Shown in pieces: positions 25,899 through 39,000 of a stretch of DNA of 64,000 nt. Below the pieces are notes generated by a model. That model did not search any database. It had not been told where the DNA came from and worked only from the letters and a program-made list of their open reading frames with translations. Origin of the DNA: Opisthocomus hoazin (lineage: Eukaryota; Chordata; Aves; Opisthocomiformes; Opisthocomidae); assembly GCF_030867145.1 (NCBI RefSeq), contig NC_134419.1:72287403-72351402 (forward strand), in the 5' to 3' direction. Positions within the stretch are counted from its first letter, which is position 1; each line of letters opens with the position of its first letter. A program made the position numbers and the translations under genes.

Positions 25899-28240
25899 CC
25901 TTCACTGCTTTTCTGCTGCAGATGGAATCAAATGTAGAGTATATGATATGATGGGGGTTAAACACATTAGAATTTTGAAGAGCTCTATGTGTTTGTGTAT
26001 GTACCTGTTTGTGTGCTTTCTGCTCTAATTGATACCATATTATCAAGGCAGAGTAAATTCGCATGAAACAACGGGTATATCTTTATATTGTCATGCTGGT
26101 CCAGGTTTAAACTCATACTAAATCAGTAGGTGAGCTCAAGTGTAGAGCTAGCCAACTAGCTTACCATGGCCATTTTCAGTTTGATAGGAGTTTGTAACTG
26201 CAGAAAGGACTGACTGAGCTGAAGTAAAAGACAGGGACCTGTCCTGAAGCTTTTAGTAAGAGAAAACGCCTCCAGCTGATTTCCGCGAAAAAGATCACGG
26301 GTTTCGTAGATATGCTGCATGCCCATTTCGACGGATGACAATGCAATAAACAGATACTGGGGAAAGAGGACTAGCAAAATAGTTCCAGTCCTCTGCTCTG
26401 AAATCGGATGTGATACTACAGTATGTTAACTGGGTAAAGGATCGGATTCGTTATCTAACCATCTGTGCCTTGCTTGTCAATAGAGTATTTAGGTAAGCAG
26501 TAGCTCTGCTGCTTTTACTGATTGCAGCTGACATGCAGTGCTGATATATTCTAGTGATAGCCTAACCTTCCAAATTCCCATCACTCTCATTGTGTCTGCT
26601 AGGATTTGTCCACTCCTTATCCAAATGACTTCTGTAATTATTTTTTGTGAATTTGGTGATTTTTTGTGGCTGAATTTATCAAGTTTATAGATACTTTTTT
26701 ACATGTTCTAGATACCAGGCTGCTGTTAACAGCCCTTTGTGTAGCAAGGCATCTAAACTCTGGGCTGAAAACTGATTATATGTAGTAATACCTTCATCTG
26801 CAGAAGGACCGTTCTCACCTGTCTCACTGGTAAACCTCCTAAAGCCCAAACTGTCGAAAACACTTACAGACTTTGAGTTCTAACTAGGGAGCATGCTAGC
26901 TCTGATTCTGTGAAGGGCCAAACTCAACGCACATCCATACATTGACAGTCATCTCCAGTCACCCTGCTGATACACACAGGGCTTGAATGCATTTTTAGCA
27001 TCAGATTGTCATCCGTAGAAAGCTTGTATTTAATTTATTTTTTGATTAAAATTGTGCCAGAAAGTATAATGCTACATCCCTTTCAATTTTAAAACACTAG
27101 ATGTGTTACACAAAACTACATACCTTCTGCATTTCTTCAACCAGACCTATACAGTAATTCCCAGGTATCACCAGTTTCACCACTCCTGTGATTGCTCCCA
27201 TCAGCACAGGTCTGTCAGCCTGAATAGCTGAGGAGCCTACAAATTTCTTTGGAAATCTGAAGTGGGAAGAAAGGAATCAGGTCCCACTTAATGTCATGAG
27301 TATTTAAATACAACTCTACTTGTTTGGAAGGAACAGCTTTACAGTGATCAGTTTTACTTGTAAATAATCTATTAAATAGATGAAACACCAGACAAGTAAG
27401 TACACAGCATATTTCTTGAGTTTTATTGAAACAGTAATTCCTGTTACTGTGTACTAATAAACTTCCAACCAGTCTTGATGCCACGTCCTAGAGTCTGTTT
27501 CACTTTAGAATAGAGAATTGCAGTAATTTATTTAACTAAATTTACTCTAGCAGGAAGAGAACAAGGTCTATCCAGCAATCAAACTATGGATAGGAATGGT
27601 GTTTAATTCTGTATTCTAAGGAGTACTTGATACAATTTGGTACTGATTAAGTTCCCTTAAACAAAGTCTCCAAACATGTAAGTGCATAAAGATAATTCAG
27701 ATAATCATACATCACACAGTGAATGATATATTGTGTACAATAAACAGAAATAAAAGAAGTTAATCCTGTCTAATATCAGAATTTTATGTCTCTTGGATTC
27801 TTTCTACTATGGTTCATGTATTTCTTTTAGTCTTGATTAAAAAATATGGATAATGAGACTATCATTCAAAGTGAGAGGATTTCTAAAGGGATGTTTCAGT
27901 GCCATCTAGTGGTTTTTTTCATATAAATAAAAAAATGTTCCCTCATACGACAATTTTGATTTTATAACTGTAATAAGAAAACACCTTTTGCTACTAATAG
28001 ATGCTTAATTTTTCCTCAACTTTTATACATAATGATGTTGGACACATTACTTTTAACATACTTCTGTTGGCTGTGTCTAAGGACATACTATTTCTGTGCA
28101 AAAATAGAATAAATACCATGCAGTGGAAGAATACACTGAACTATGTTATATACAAGGAGAAGGCATCATACTGTGAGGCTGAGACCAATCATCTGTCCAG
28201 GAAAAACCCATTTTTCGGAACGGAACACAGCGTCAATTTG
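25899..28240. other. Intergenic sequence
   Basis: AT-rich, with no plus-strand gene recognised. The only coding-like signal is the minus-strand exon candidate at 27124-27256, listed separately. Confidence 0.55.
27124..27256 (-). other. Unassigned minus-strand exon candidate
   Basis: On the minus strand a pyrimidine-rich acceptor (TTTCTTCCCACTTCAG) precedes 133 bases that stay open in one frame and end at a good donor, CAGAAG|GTATGT. The frame gives about 44 residues of balanced composition, including FVGSSAIQADRPVLMG and VKLVIPGNYCIGLVEEM. I do not recognise the family and found no companion exons nearby. A 44-codon open frame can arise by chance, so this is a lead only. It could be a single exon of a lineage-specific transcript, a fossil exon or coincidence. 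Confidence 0.22.
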
Positions 28241-28478
28241 AACACCGTATTTGATGTTCCTCTTAGAATAGTTTACTCTGTCAGAGCTTATAACTATATA
28301 CTTACAATACTACAGCTTATAATTATTAAATAAACTGAATTGCATTCTGCTTATATTTGAACACTTTCTAGTCTCACTGAAGTCCAAGCAATTGTCCATC
28401 AATCACAAATATGGCCCTCAAAGTCTGTACCCTAAGCTTTAAACACTTCGCTTTTCATATAGGTAAGATCCCTTTACC
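28241..28478. repeat. 238-bp direct repeat, copy A
   Basis: Matches 30220-30457 base for base except at 28271 (G against T) and 28400 (C against T), about 99% identity at a fixed offset of 1979. It does not match any repeat family I recognise. The last part of each copy contains a donor-like AG|GTAAGAT at 28461-28469. Confidence 0.97.
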
Positions 28479-30219
28479 CTCTTGGACATCAAGAGGGGAG
28501 ATGCAAGAGACCTGTTCTGCTGATGAATTGGGACACTAGGCTACATCTAGTTGGCTATGTCTAGTTGACAGTTTGAATGTGTTGGCTGCAGCTTCTAGTC
28601 CTTGGTTTTTCTTATGCTTTCTTCTCTGAGATTAAACAGCCTTTTAATACACAGTGTATTCTCCTTGCATTAGTGCTTCGGTGCTGCAATCAAGTTACAT
28701 TTCAGACTCTTCTTTTATAAGCTTAATAAATCACATTCTTTCTGTCCTGCACAGTAAGGCATTTATTTTTCCAGCACTCAAATAATCTCTGGCTTTCTTC
28801 TTACACCTTCTCCATCCCCTGCACTTAGAAATACTGACACCTGACTTGTAAGCAATATTCTAGTACTGGTTTCATCAGTCCTCATATAAAAGTGAAATTG
28901 CCTTCCTACTCCTACACACTGCCTTCCTGAGTGGATTTACAAGTTCTTGTTAATACTTTTTACTTCAGACATCACATTAGAAGTTTGTGATAACTCCGTT
29001 GTTCAAGATGATTTATAAGCACTTTTCAAAGTTGCTGTTTTCAAGGATAACTGTCCTCCCCTTCAGGCTTATAAACTAGATTTTTTCAGACGTACAGCTC
29101 TGCATGTGAAGATATTAAAACAGTAGCTAATTGCATGAGTTCATTCTGCTTACCAACCTACCCATGTTGCTCTCTGTGACTTCAACCTCGTTATCTATCA
29201 GGCTGTCAACATGTGCATCATCTGCCTGTTTTATCTGTGGTGATTTTATATTGAAGTCCAGATTATGCATAAAACTGCAGCATCAGTTTGGTTTGAGCGC
29301 TCTTCTTTGGAAGACACAATTGTAAACAGCCTCACTGGATGATTATTTCTCACTGGCACTGTTCTTCAAAACCATCAGCTTCAGGTTTTAATTCACTGCT
29401 TATTGACTATGTGCTACTGTGCTAGCTGCTTTAAATGACCAGTAGAATATCGTGCTAGCTGAACGTCTTCCAGCTGTTGAAGCATATGATATTAACACAG
29501 TATGATTACATCTGTAATCTCTCAAAGAGTTAAATCAGTCCCATTTCGTATAAAATCATGATGACTAGGATTAATTGTATTCCTGTCATTTAACTCTTTA
29601 TCACTAAAGTCCTTTGTCCTTTCCCACTATTTCACCTGGAGCTTGTGTCAGGTTAACAGGGCACTTAGCTGCAAGTCCTTTTCCAAACACTCCTAGTCTA
29701 TTCACAGCTTTTCTGCTTCTGCAGTTTCCCCAGCACTCCAAAATTCATTTCAAAAGTTGGTTAGCGTATGTGAAGTGCCTCAGCCAAAGGTGTTTTCCTT
29801 AAGGACTTTCAGGTGTGAGTGATCCAGCCCTGATCATTCTATTAAAACTTCTCCCTAGCAGATGCCTAACTTCTTTCGTAGTTATTAACAAATTCAGTGA
29901 AATGAGTGCATTAGCATGCTTCTTTCCAAACACAAAGCGGAAACAATGTATTGAAGCTCTGTGGCATTTCCACATCATTCTAAACAGCAGCAATATTAAT
30001 CTACATGCAGGGTCCATCTGAAATTGAGGAGCACTGCCCAGAATCTTAAAGAATATTCACTTGGAGCTGTGAGACTACCAGTCATAATCGTTCACTCCTC
30101 TAAACCCCCCAAGGTAAATCTATAGCCATGCCTGCCTGCCATCTAAGCATGATAGCAAAAGTAAAACCAGTGATATCGCATTATAGAAAGCTCCACTGCT
30201 GGTATGATGGACAAACTAT
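28479..30219. other. Spacer between the two duplicated units
   Basis: A 1741-bp unique, AT-rich sequence with several short open frames on both strands and no recognisable gene or mobile element. Confidence 0.6.
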
Positions 30220-30457
30220 AACACCGTATTTGATGTTCCTCTTAGAATATTTTACTCTGTCAGAGCTTATAACTATATACTTACAATACTACAGCTTATA
30301 ATTATTAAATAAACTGAATTGCATTCTGCTTATATTTGAACACTTTCTAGTCTCACTGAAGTCCAAGCAATTGTCCATTAATCACAAATATGGCCCTCAA
30401 AGTCTGTACCCTAAGCTTTAAACACTTCGCTTTTCATATAGGTAAGATCCCTTTACC
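30220..30457. repeat. 238-bp direct repeat, copy B
   Basis: Second copy of the unit at 28241-28478, same orientation and two mismatches. The flanks of the copies are unrelated on both sides, so the duplication is sharply bounded. Confidence 0.97.
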
Positions 30458-33400
30458 AAAATCACACCAGAATTCCAAATTAGTGAAACTTCTCAGTTAT
30501 TTATGTGTTTATAGGGCGTTTGATCCTTCCTGTCTCTTGAGACCTGACTCTTTCAAATAAAGGGTATACAGAAAAAGAAGAAGCCTGGAAAAAATACTTG
30601 GTCATTGAACTAAAGTATATCGAGCTCTTTCAGAGTTAAGCTAGCCTATAAACAGAATTACTATTAATATATTTGTATGATTTCTTTATGTGAAACTAGT
30701 ATACATACTTTACTTTTGAGCAAGGGCAAAAACAGCTAGTATAAGAGAAAGTTCTGCTGCAGGCTAAGTTAACTATATGTATATTTTCCAGTATTATAAA
30801 ATAGGACTGGGAAATTAAACATGATAATAGAAAGCATCAATTTGGCTAGCTTCTTTTAAAAATATGATGATAGTATCCAGTTTTGGCTCTGAAATAATTA
30901 ATTGATAGAGACAAAATGAAGATTCCAATATAAAAAAACCACCCTAGCCCTTTGTAAATAGACATAATGTTTTTACGTATACTCGTTATTACATAGTTAT
31001 ACGAAGGACTAACATTACATTTGGCCTTTAGGAATTTTATCTAAATAATTTTTGTATCATCTGAGGATATATCTTGGACATACTTTTTTAAAAAATGTGG
31101 ACTGTTTCGTAAGAAAAATAGCACCAAAATACCTACACACTAAGAATCAGCAACATTAGCTGTTTAATCCACAGCATTCTTTTTTAACATCAGAATACTA
31201 ATACTTACGAACTTAGAGATTTACTGTGGTTTTACAGACCACAGCACAGGAGATCAAAACAATCTACCCTCATTTTCCAAACCATACTTCAAATAGTAAC
31301 GGGGTGCTCATTCGAACCAACCACTGTGCATTCATATAAACCCACAGCTGTGTAATTCAGCAGGAGTATATATGTGTATTATTGTGCTAGGGGAGTAATT
31401 ACTATCTTGAAACTACTACATACATGTGAGAAAACAGGTATATAAAGTCTAGAAGTCAGTGTACTATTTACAGAGGACTTTGAGGCAGAAGAACAATTAC
31501 ATTCTGTTTTGTCCATTAATATAGAGTTGTTGCTATAGCCAATAAGTACATCACATAGATTAATTATTCAGAGGAATTAATTAATAATGAAGACATCACA
31601 CTGTATAATGCTGTTGCATTGAAACATGAATTGCACTAGGTGGTAGTGTGAACTTGAGCCTCATGATCAAGTGATCTAGGATTAACAATAACAGTTGTGA
31701 TACTCGTTAAAAAAATCTGAAGTACTTTTTCCTTTAACCACAAACACTTTACCTAGGAGAAGCTACTAAGCTAAATATAGTAGTAAATACTGAGAAGTGG
31801 AAAGATGTTTCAGACATTAACTTCCAAAAAAGAAATACAACTCAACCTTGTCTCATATTTGTGCCTGCACATCTATAACCAAACAGATAAGATGTATCTT
31901 AATGCTTCCTTAATGCTTGCAAGGTAAATACATGAGAAGGAGATCAAAACATAAATGGGTTCTAATCTTTTTTTTTTTTTTCCAGTCCCTTAATCCTTTT
32001 TTGGCTCCTTCAAAAAGGTTTTTTCATTCTGAGTTTTCTTAATTTGCTCACTTATTTTATGAATCTTTTCTTTTTCTGTTTGTTTGCCTTACCTACCCAT
32101 ATCCTCAGCACCAGAGCTTTTCTACAGGCATCTTTCAGATGTTCACACTAACAGATTTTTCAGACTTGTCCACTAGAGAGCATTACCGTCAAATTCAGAA
32201 GAACACACTAAATTTTGAAAAGTTACATGATCACCAAAATGGCTCAGATTCACCTCTCTGATGGTGGTTGAGTTCCAACACAGCATTGCAGCACTTCCCA
32301 TTGAGGTTCGGAGACTTTAAAGTAGGTCCCCAGATGCCATCTCACATGCATACGGGCAGCTAGAACACTCCACTAGAACTCAAGGCAAGTTTTACATAGG
32401 TAGGCACAGACATAATCTTCACACAAAAATTAGCACCTACAAATTCAGAGCATTAATGTGTATTTATGGCACCTGAAAGTGAACTGATGCCTCGTGGTGC
32501 AGGCAGATTACACAGCATCACAGGAGAGCTAAAAATCTCATTTCAGTCCCAAGCAGAAAGCACAGCAGCATGATGGAGGGAGAACAAGCAATGCTCCTGT
32601 CGTAAGCCTACAGGGTTACCCTAAGAAGAGTTGAGTGCATCACCATGATACTTACACATGAACCAGAGCAGAGGAACATTTTGCAGGTGATGTGTGGGAA
32701 GGGGATAGATGATGAGAGCTGACACTGAGCTCAAGTTCCAGGACTAAGAGTGGCTTAGTAGCAGGACTTGCACCACAGGAGAGGTGAACAAACATTATTG
32801 GCTCAGCAGTGACTGGGGCAGCTCAAAGAGCATAACAAAGTTGTGAAACTGAGTAGAGAAAGACCTATGTTAATTTTCTTCCCTTAGGTAACCAGCTGTA
32901 AAGAAAAATCATCAGTGAAAAAGAAAAACCTGCAGCCTCTCACAGGAGATTATTTATGAGTATCAGCTGTCATCCATCTCTCTGTCACACCCAGAAATGT
33001 AAACTGTAACTCTGGCTCCTAGGCTGCAACTGTGCCAGAACCAGTGAAAACAAACATTATCCAATCAGTATATACTCTTATTCATTCTATCAAACAAAAT
33101 AACACAAACAAATAATAATTAAGAAAAAAAAAGAGAGACTGCATAAGAAGGATCCTTCTCAAGTTTCCAGGGAAACTACTTCAACCAACAGATTAGTGAA
33201 AATCCTTTTAACACAGTTGTCTCTAATTGTATATTCAGTACAATTATTTAAACCAAAAGGTTCATGCTAGTGCTTCTCAGAAAATACTCAAGCAAATACA
33301 AGACAAGAAATCAGACATATTGGAAGATAATATTACTCTGGGTCTGACTTATTCCTGTTGGACTGAATTCACAGAAACAGAGCTTTTCACACCCTTTGAG

Positions 33401-35792
33401 GATTCAAATAACATAAATTGTAACTTTCTACCTGTCAGGAGATACCTGTGTACACCACCTGTACAGATATGCTTGTACATGCCACTTCAAAGGTCCCAGG
33501 TGTACTGATACACATTTACACCCTAAACTCTAATTACAACATGCAACAGCCATTTGTGGCTATATGGTTGCATGCAAATGTTGCTGTCCACTTGCCGACA
33601 CACCTAGCTTTTCTTTCAAACATGGTGCTTCAGTAGAATGTGAACTCCATTGAACAGCACTGTTTTGTTTTCAGACAGGCTCTGCTTCACTACCAGAAAG
33701 GTAGGTTTCTGGGTTTTTTCCCTTTTTTTTTTGAGCAGGTTAAAATACAATTTCTCACTGTAATTTCTCCGAGGAAATAAGGCATCAGAGTTTTATTATT
33801 CAGTCATGGAGAGCAGGAAAGTGTAGCTCATGTAATTTAAGGCTTAATTCCAATTCTCAAAAAAATTCAGCCAGGTCTAGGGACAAAAATACCAGATCAG
33901 TTGTCATCTCTGATTCCTTTAAATCCTTCTAAGAGTTGCTGCAGCACAGTTTTGCCTATAGAATCCCATGAACTCCTGACAGCTAATGGGGCAGGCAGCA
34001 ACAACTGCTGTCAACCGCCATACACTTTCTGTGGCTCATCACTGTCCGTCTCTGCTGCCTCCATCCCTCCTGTTTATTCCAGCAGTTGCTGCATCAGGAT
34101 CGAGGTCTTTACCTTCCATGTCTGTGTAGCACTAGCCTCTAGATGCTGCTGTGATGCAAGTAACCAGCAATAAGGCTGATGGAAATGACACTATAAAACG
34201 GGGTTGAAAGGTGCGTGCAAAATCGCCCTCAATTTCGTGACCCTCTGTGTTAACTTCGGAGCTTTTTTCTTCTGCATAAAATCTGTACAGGTGGTAGTTG
34301 ACCTGTCCTGAGTAGTAAAATGCTTATTCTGTGGAGATGTTTCTGCAACTGTAATCATGCTTATTAGCTTCACAGGAAACTCCAAGAAAATTTCAAGACC
34401 CAAACCATTAACTTCAATTCACAAGAATGTCTTGCTTTGATTAATACATGCCTATTATATTTTATTGTCATTTCTAAACCCTCATTAAGTGTTTCAGTAC
34501 TTCAGGCCCTTAGATAATGTTTTGAAATTAATATCTGATAATAAAAACTACTTGCAAATTATTTTTAAGTAGACATTTTAAAGTATTTTCCCTTTAGGCA
34601 GCTAGTGAATTGATCTGAAAATGCCAGTATTAATAAAATGATACCTCCACAGCAGTCCCAGCATTTCACAGACTCCAAACTCCATGGAGTGCCATCGTGT
34701 CTCAGGTGTGGAGCTTCGAGTCAATGCAAACTCCAGAGGTGAGAATTGCTGACTTAGTCACTTTTGCACTGATTTAGGAAGATTAGCTGCAAGTGTCTTG
34801 ACATGGTACTCGTGCAGGATCTGGCATTTTGCACTCCTGCTTCAAGCAAAGCTTCCTAGGAACATCAGTAATGCAAATTGGTAATAAAGTACAGTGTATT
34901 TCCAGTGCAACCTTCTTATACTCTTAATTTATCCTTCCCCAAAACATCACTTGGCAAAAGCATCATTTTCAACCATCAAACACCCTCCTATCTGAACACA
35001 AGAAATTAGGAGGCCAAGTTTGCCCTGCACTAAAGCAAGAGCATTTTCAAATCATCTATTGATCTACTATGCAATCTGAAACTGGAAAAGCGATGTTCCT
35101 AGTAATTTACTTTCAATTTTACTGATAAAATGCCTGCATACATCAGTCTAATGGGATTAACTCATGAGGGAAGCTAATAATTAATGCATTGTTTAGGGGC
35201 TATACTATTTTAAAGCAATAATGAACTAGTGGTGCTGCTCAGTGATGCAATGAAAGCTGGGATTTTTCTTCAGGTTTAAGGATTGGGGCAGTTCATTATA
35301 CAGTTCTTTTCCCAGCTGGCAGCACTGTGCTCCTGTTTCTGTCTCCGGGGGTTTCTATGTGAAGAGGAGTTTTGCATGTCACATCTTGCCCCATATATAG
35401 TGAGAGCATTGCCAGAGCACAGACCTCAGCCTGAGAACCAGAAAGCATTCCTGGGGCTGAAAATCTAGATGAATCATCAGGTATAATTAGGAATTGGAGT
35501 GTCTTTGCAAACTAACTGAAACTACAGGTAGAGTTGCCAGTATTCCGACATCAACCTAACAGATATTGGAAGGACACCTCAGCTACGCAGGGAGCCCTCT
35601 AATAAAAGAAGATCCCAATTCCATTCACAAACTATTCATGTTTTGAGACATATTATCCTTCTTAGTTAATTCTCTAAATCTATATATTGCTTCCGTTTGA
35701 GGCACATAGAGGTTTATAGCACAGACAGGGAGAACTCGGGGCTTGTTCTCTCTGCTGTTTCAGTAACCTAGACTGTTGCTCCCCTGCAGTTA
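30458..35792. other. Intergenic sequence
   Basis: AT-rich non-coding DNA. Short open frames (for example 33227-33508 and 33901-34173) show no domain, no splice logic and no family resemblance. No clear mobile element was seen. Confidence 0.6.
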
Positions 35793-36060
35793 ATCACAGA
35801 ATGGCAGGGGTTGGAAGGGACCTCTGTGGGTCATCTGGTCCAACCCCCCTGCCAAAGCAGGGTCACCCAGAGCAGGCTGCACAGCACCGTGTCCAGGCGG
35901 TTCTTGAGTATCTCCAGAGAAGGAGACTCCACAACCTCCCTGGGCAGCCTGTGCCAGTGCTCCGTCACCCTCAGAGGGAAGAAGTTCTTCCTCATGTTCA
36001 GACGGAACTTCCTCTGCTTCAGTTTGTGCCCATTGCCCCTTGTCCTGTTGCTGTTCTGAG
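35793..36060 (-). mobile_element. Well-preserved CR1 LINE 3' end, minus strand
   Basis: On the plus strand it begins 'atcacagaatggcagggg' and continues 'ttggaagggacctctgtg', 'catctggtccaacccccctg', 'caacctccctgggcagcctg', 'agaagttcttcctcatgttc' and 'ccccttgtcctgttgctgttc'. These blocks are close to a consensus CR1, so this looks like the youngest copy in the window. The open frames on both strands here are only shadows of the repeat. Confidence 0.95.
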
Positions 36061-39000
36061 GGTTCACTGCTCACTCCCTGTTCACTGTTCTGAGGGTGTT
36101 CATTGTTAATACTTTTTCTTTATGGGTAGGGCATGAGGAATGGTTCATTACTGATAGAAATCAGTTTGTCTTATAACAGAATACCAAACATGCCATGACT
36201 TTTTTGGCCATTGTGAATGGCAGTCTTGCACGTGCTCCCTGCAGCCTGGGAGGGCTGTAATTGCTTCGCACTGGGTCCGAGAGCTCCCTGCAATCAGCGT
36301 TTATGTAATGAAGTATTGTGTAAACCTTGAAAACACATACCTAACACTTGCCCTCTGTCTACAGATCCTGTTGTTGTCTGAAGACAATTCTCTCTTTTTA
36401 TCCCTTCTCTAATGACTTAGTTTCAGTGTCATTAAATATTATGCCCAGTGAATATCCCATTCATGTACCACACAGACTCACATGCACAGAGTTCAGTAAA
36501 CACGTTCAAAGGCATACAGGTGGGTAGTGCATAATAAATAATAATTTAGATTATTAAATTTCAGGAGTTTGTAAAGTATTACTACAGGATATGAGAAAAG
36601 TTTCAGTGAGGAAATCCTACTAGGATAAAGGGTGCAGCAGGGAAAAGCCAACGAAAGCAAAAAAGAGAGCTCCTGAAGTGTCATTTTCACTGTATTTAGG
36701 ATTTCATGCCAGTGAATGCACTTGCAGTTGTTATAACAAGTGTTATATTAAAAAGGCTAAAAAGGCCTTTAACATCCTTATTGCCTTCATTTTGTTTCAT
36801 AAATTGCAAATTAAAAAAAGAAAAAGAATTACCTTAACCCACCTGGCAATTTTTTTTATTTTATAGCAAAGAGAGAATTATTACTTTAAGAATTGACAGC
36901 AGCTAGATGAAGGCCATGGAAAACAATCCCTTTAAAGTATGTTTTCCAGGCTAGCAGGAAGCCTTTCAGAGAAACAAAAGAGCTGGTTTTCTCAGAACCC
37001 ATGAAGCTGCCAGCAACGAGCATGGCCCTTGATGTTTTGGCCAAATGCTCCATCTTCTGGGCCCAGGCTCTGCTGCCAGTGGGATCGCTGGGCTCAGGTC
37101 TACGGCAGCTGGAGGTGACGTAGCAGGCTGTCTGGAGACTCCTTACTTCTTATCACGTCTGACGCAGGCTCTGACCGCTGTTCGTATCATGAGCAGCCAT
37201 GACAACTTTGAAAACCGCTGGCTCCCAAACTTGATTTGCCTGGCTGATGGTGCGTTCTCATCCCAAACGAGTGCTCGAGGCTCCCCTGTGCCTGGACACT
37301 GAGTCAGTCCAGCACGACAGCGCTGCCTACGAATAACAGAGCGTGGAGACTGTCTCCGGCACAGTAACCCCAGCAGTCAAACCCTGCAGCTGAGCAAGAT
37401 AAAGTGGCTTGTCCCAGTGGTGGCAGCAGTCCTGATGAGTCTGGCAAAGGCAGCAGCCAAGCTAACTCCTAAGTTACCAGGGCCGATCCTGCGTGCAGCC
37501 CAGGCGTCACTTGGCTCTCACCTCTTGTAACTGCTGCTAATGCTGGCTTTGATCATTAGATGTTTTACATTAATCTCAACCAGCTTAAACTGTAGGCTGG
37601 CTGGCAATAACAGAAAGCAGATAATGGTTGTTTAAAATGCTTACATACACTGTGTATCACTAACTTTGCAAATAAGAATAATCAGCGCCGCCTCCTTTGT
37701 GTATACCAGCATTGCTCAAATCAGTCCGTGGTTAGCACGGCCATAGCAGAGTCTCAGCACCCTCCCTCCCGAAGAGGAGACAATGACACACACTTGCACA
37801 GTGCAGAGCACATCTCACGTGCTCCAACACAGCTGGGAAGCGAGTGCCTGCTCTGCACACACAAACTGGTCGTGCAACACATCTGCAACCTGGCCAGCCA
37901 TGAGGCTGAGGAGCACTAATGGCCTAGAAGCCCTGACCTGCCACTGGAAGATTTTTATCCTTATATCACATAATTATACAAGGATGCCTAAATATCCATT
38001 TCTTTTTATAAGAAATAACTGTTAAATAATCCCCAAACAGGCACAGCTCTGAGAAAATCCGAAGCCTGCATGCTGCAATCTTCCACAAGCGATGTGTTCA
38101 CAAACCACCCAGCAGGTTTTCAGAAGCCTGAAGCCCACACAGAAACCGGTCCTAAAGCGTTTCACCATCCAGTCCTTCACACTTAGCATTTAGTGCCCAT
38201 CCAGTAACAGATCACTGAAATATTACTGAAATCTGACATCTTTTTCAGACATTTTTATTCACCTCAAACCCAAACCACAACTATATGTACCCTAAAATCA
38301 ATACATCAATCCTGGCTTCTACCCTTGCTTATTGAAAACAATGGCAATGACTTTGGCTGACTTAAAAAGAGGCTGGGCTGGACTCACGTTATGAAATATT
38401 CCAGTTAAACTCATTAGTTCTAATCGGTGTGGTAATGTCTTCACACATCGCATGCTGCGCTGATTTCAACATCGCACTCCCACATTCCTTGGGCCTAAAA
38501 TGACTTTGTGCTTTGCAACCCTGCCTCATAACTCTCATTTGGGGTAGCCCTTTAAAGAGTTTTCGCCGTTTCTCATGACTGCTTTCTTCACAATTTTGCA
38601 AAAATATCTGTGTTTTTGTCACTTCGGAGCCAAAAGGCTTAAAACTGGAATGGTGATGCTCGATTTTTCCAAAATCTTATTGAAAGTGATATGGATTTAT
38701 CTGACCTGTAAAATAAATGGAAGCCATCCTGCGGATTTTTCGTTACTTCATTTATGGAAAGGTGCTACAAATTATTTACTTTTCTTCATAGGCTGCCTTG
38801 TATAGGCCGGCTCTTCTCAAGTCGGTACAGAGAGAGCTTCAGAGAACAGCACAGGGCAGAGGTGGGGCTTCTGTTAAAACCTGATTTACTTCTGATAGTG
38901 GCCCTGTTCACAAGAAAAATAAAGACGCCTTCCTGTCTGCAGGCAGTCTTGCGTCACAAGCAAATATGAGAAAAGGTTATTCCCCATGTAAGTCACCGCT

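Noticed and set aside
35790-36109. Overlapping open frames on both strands of about 80-100 codons
   Set aside because: They all lie inside a CR1 3' end and are repeat shadows.
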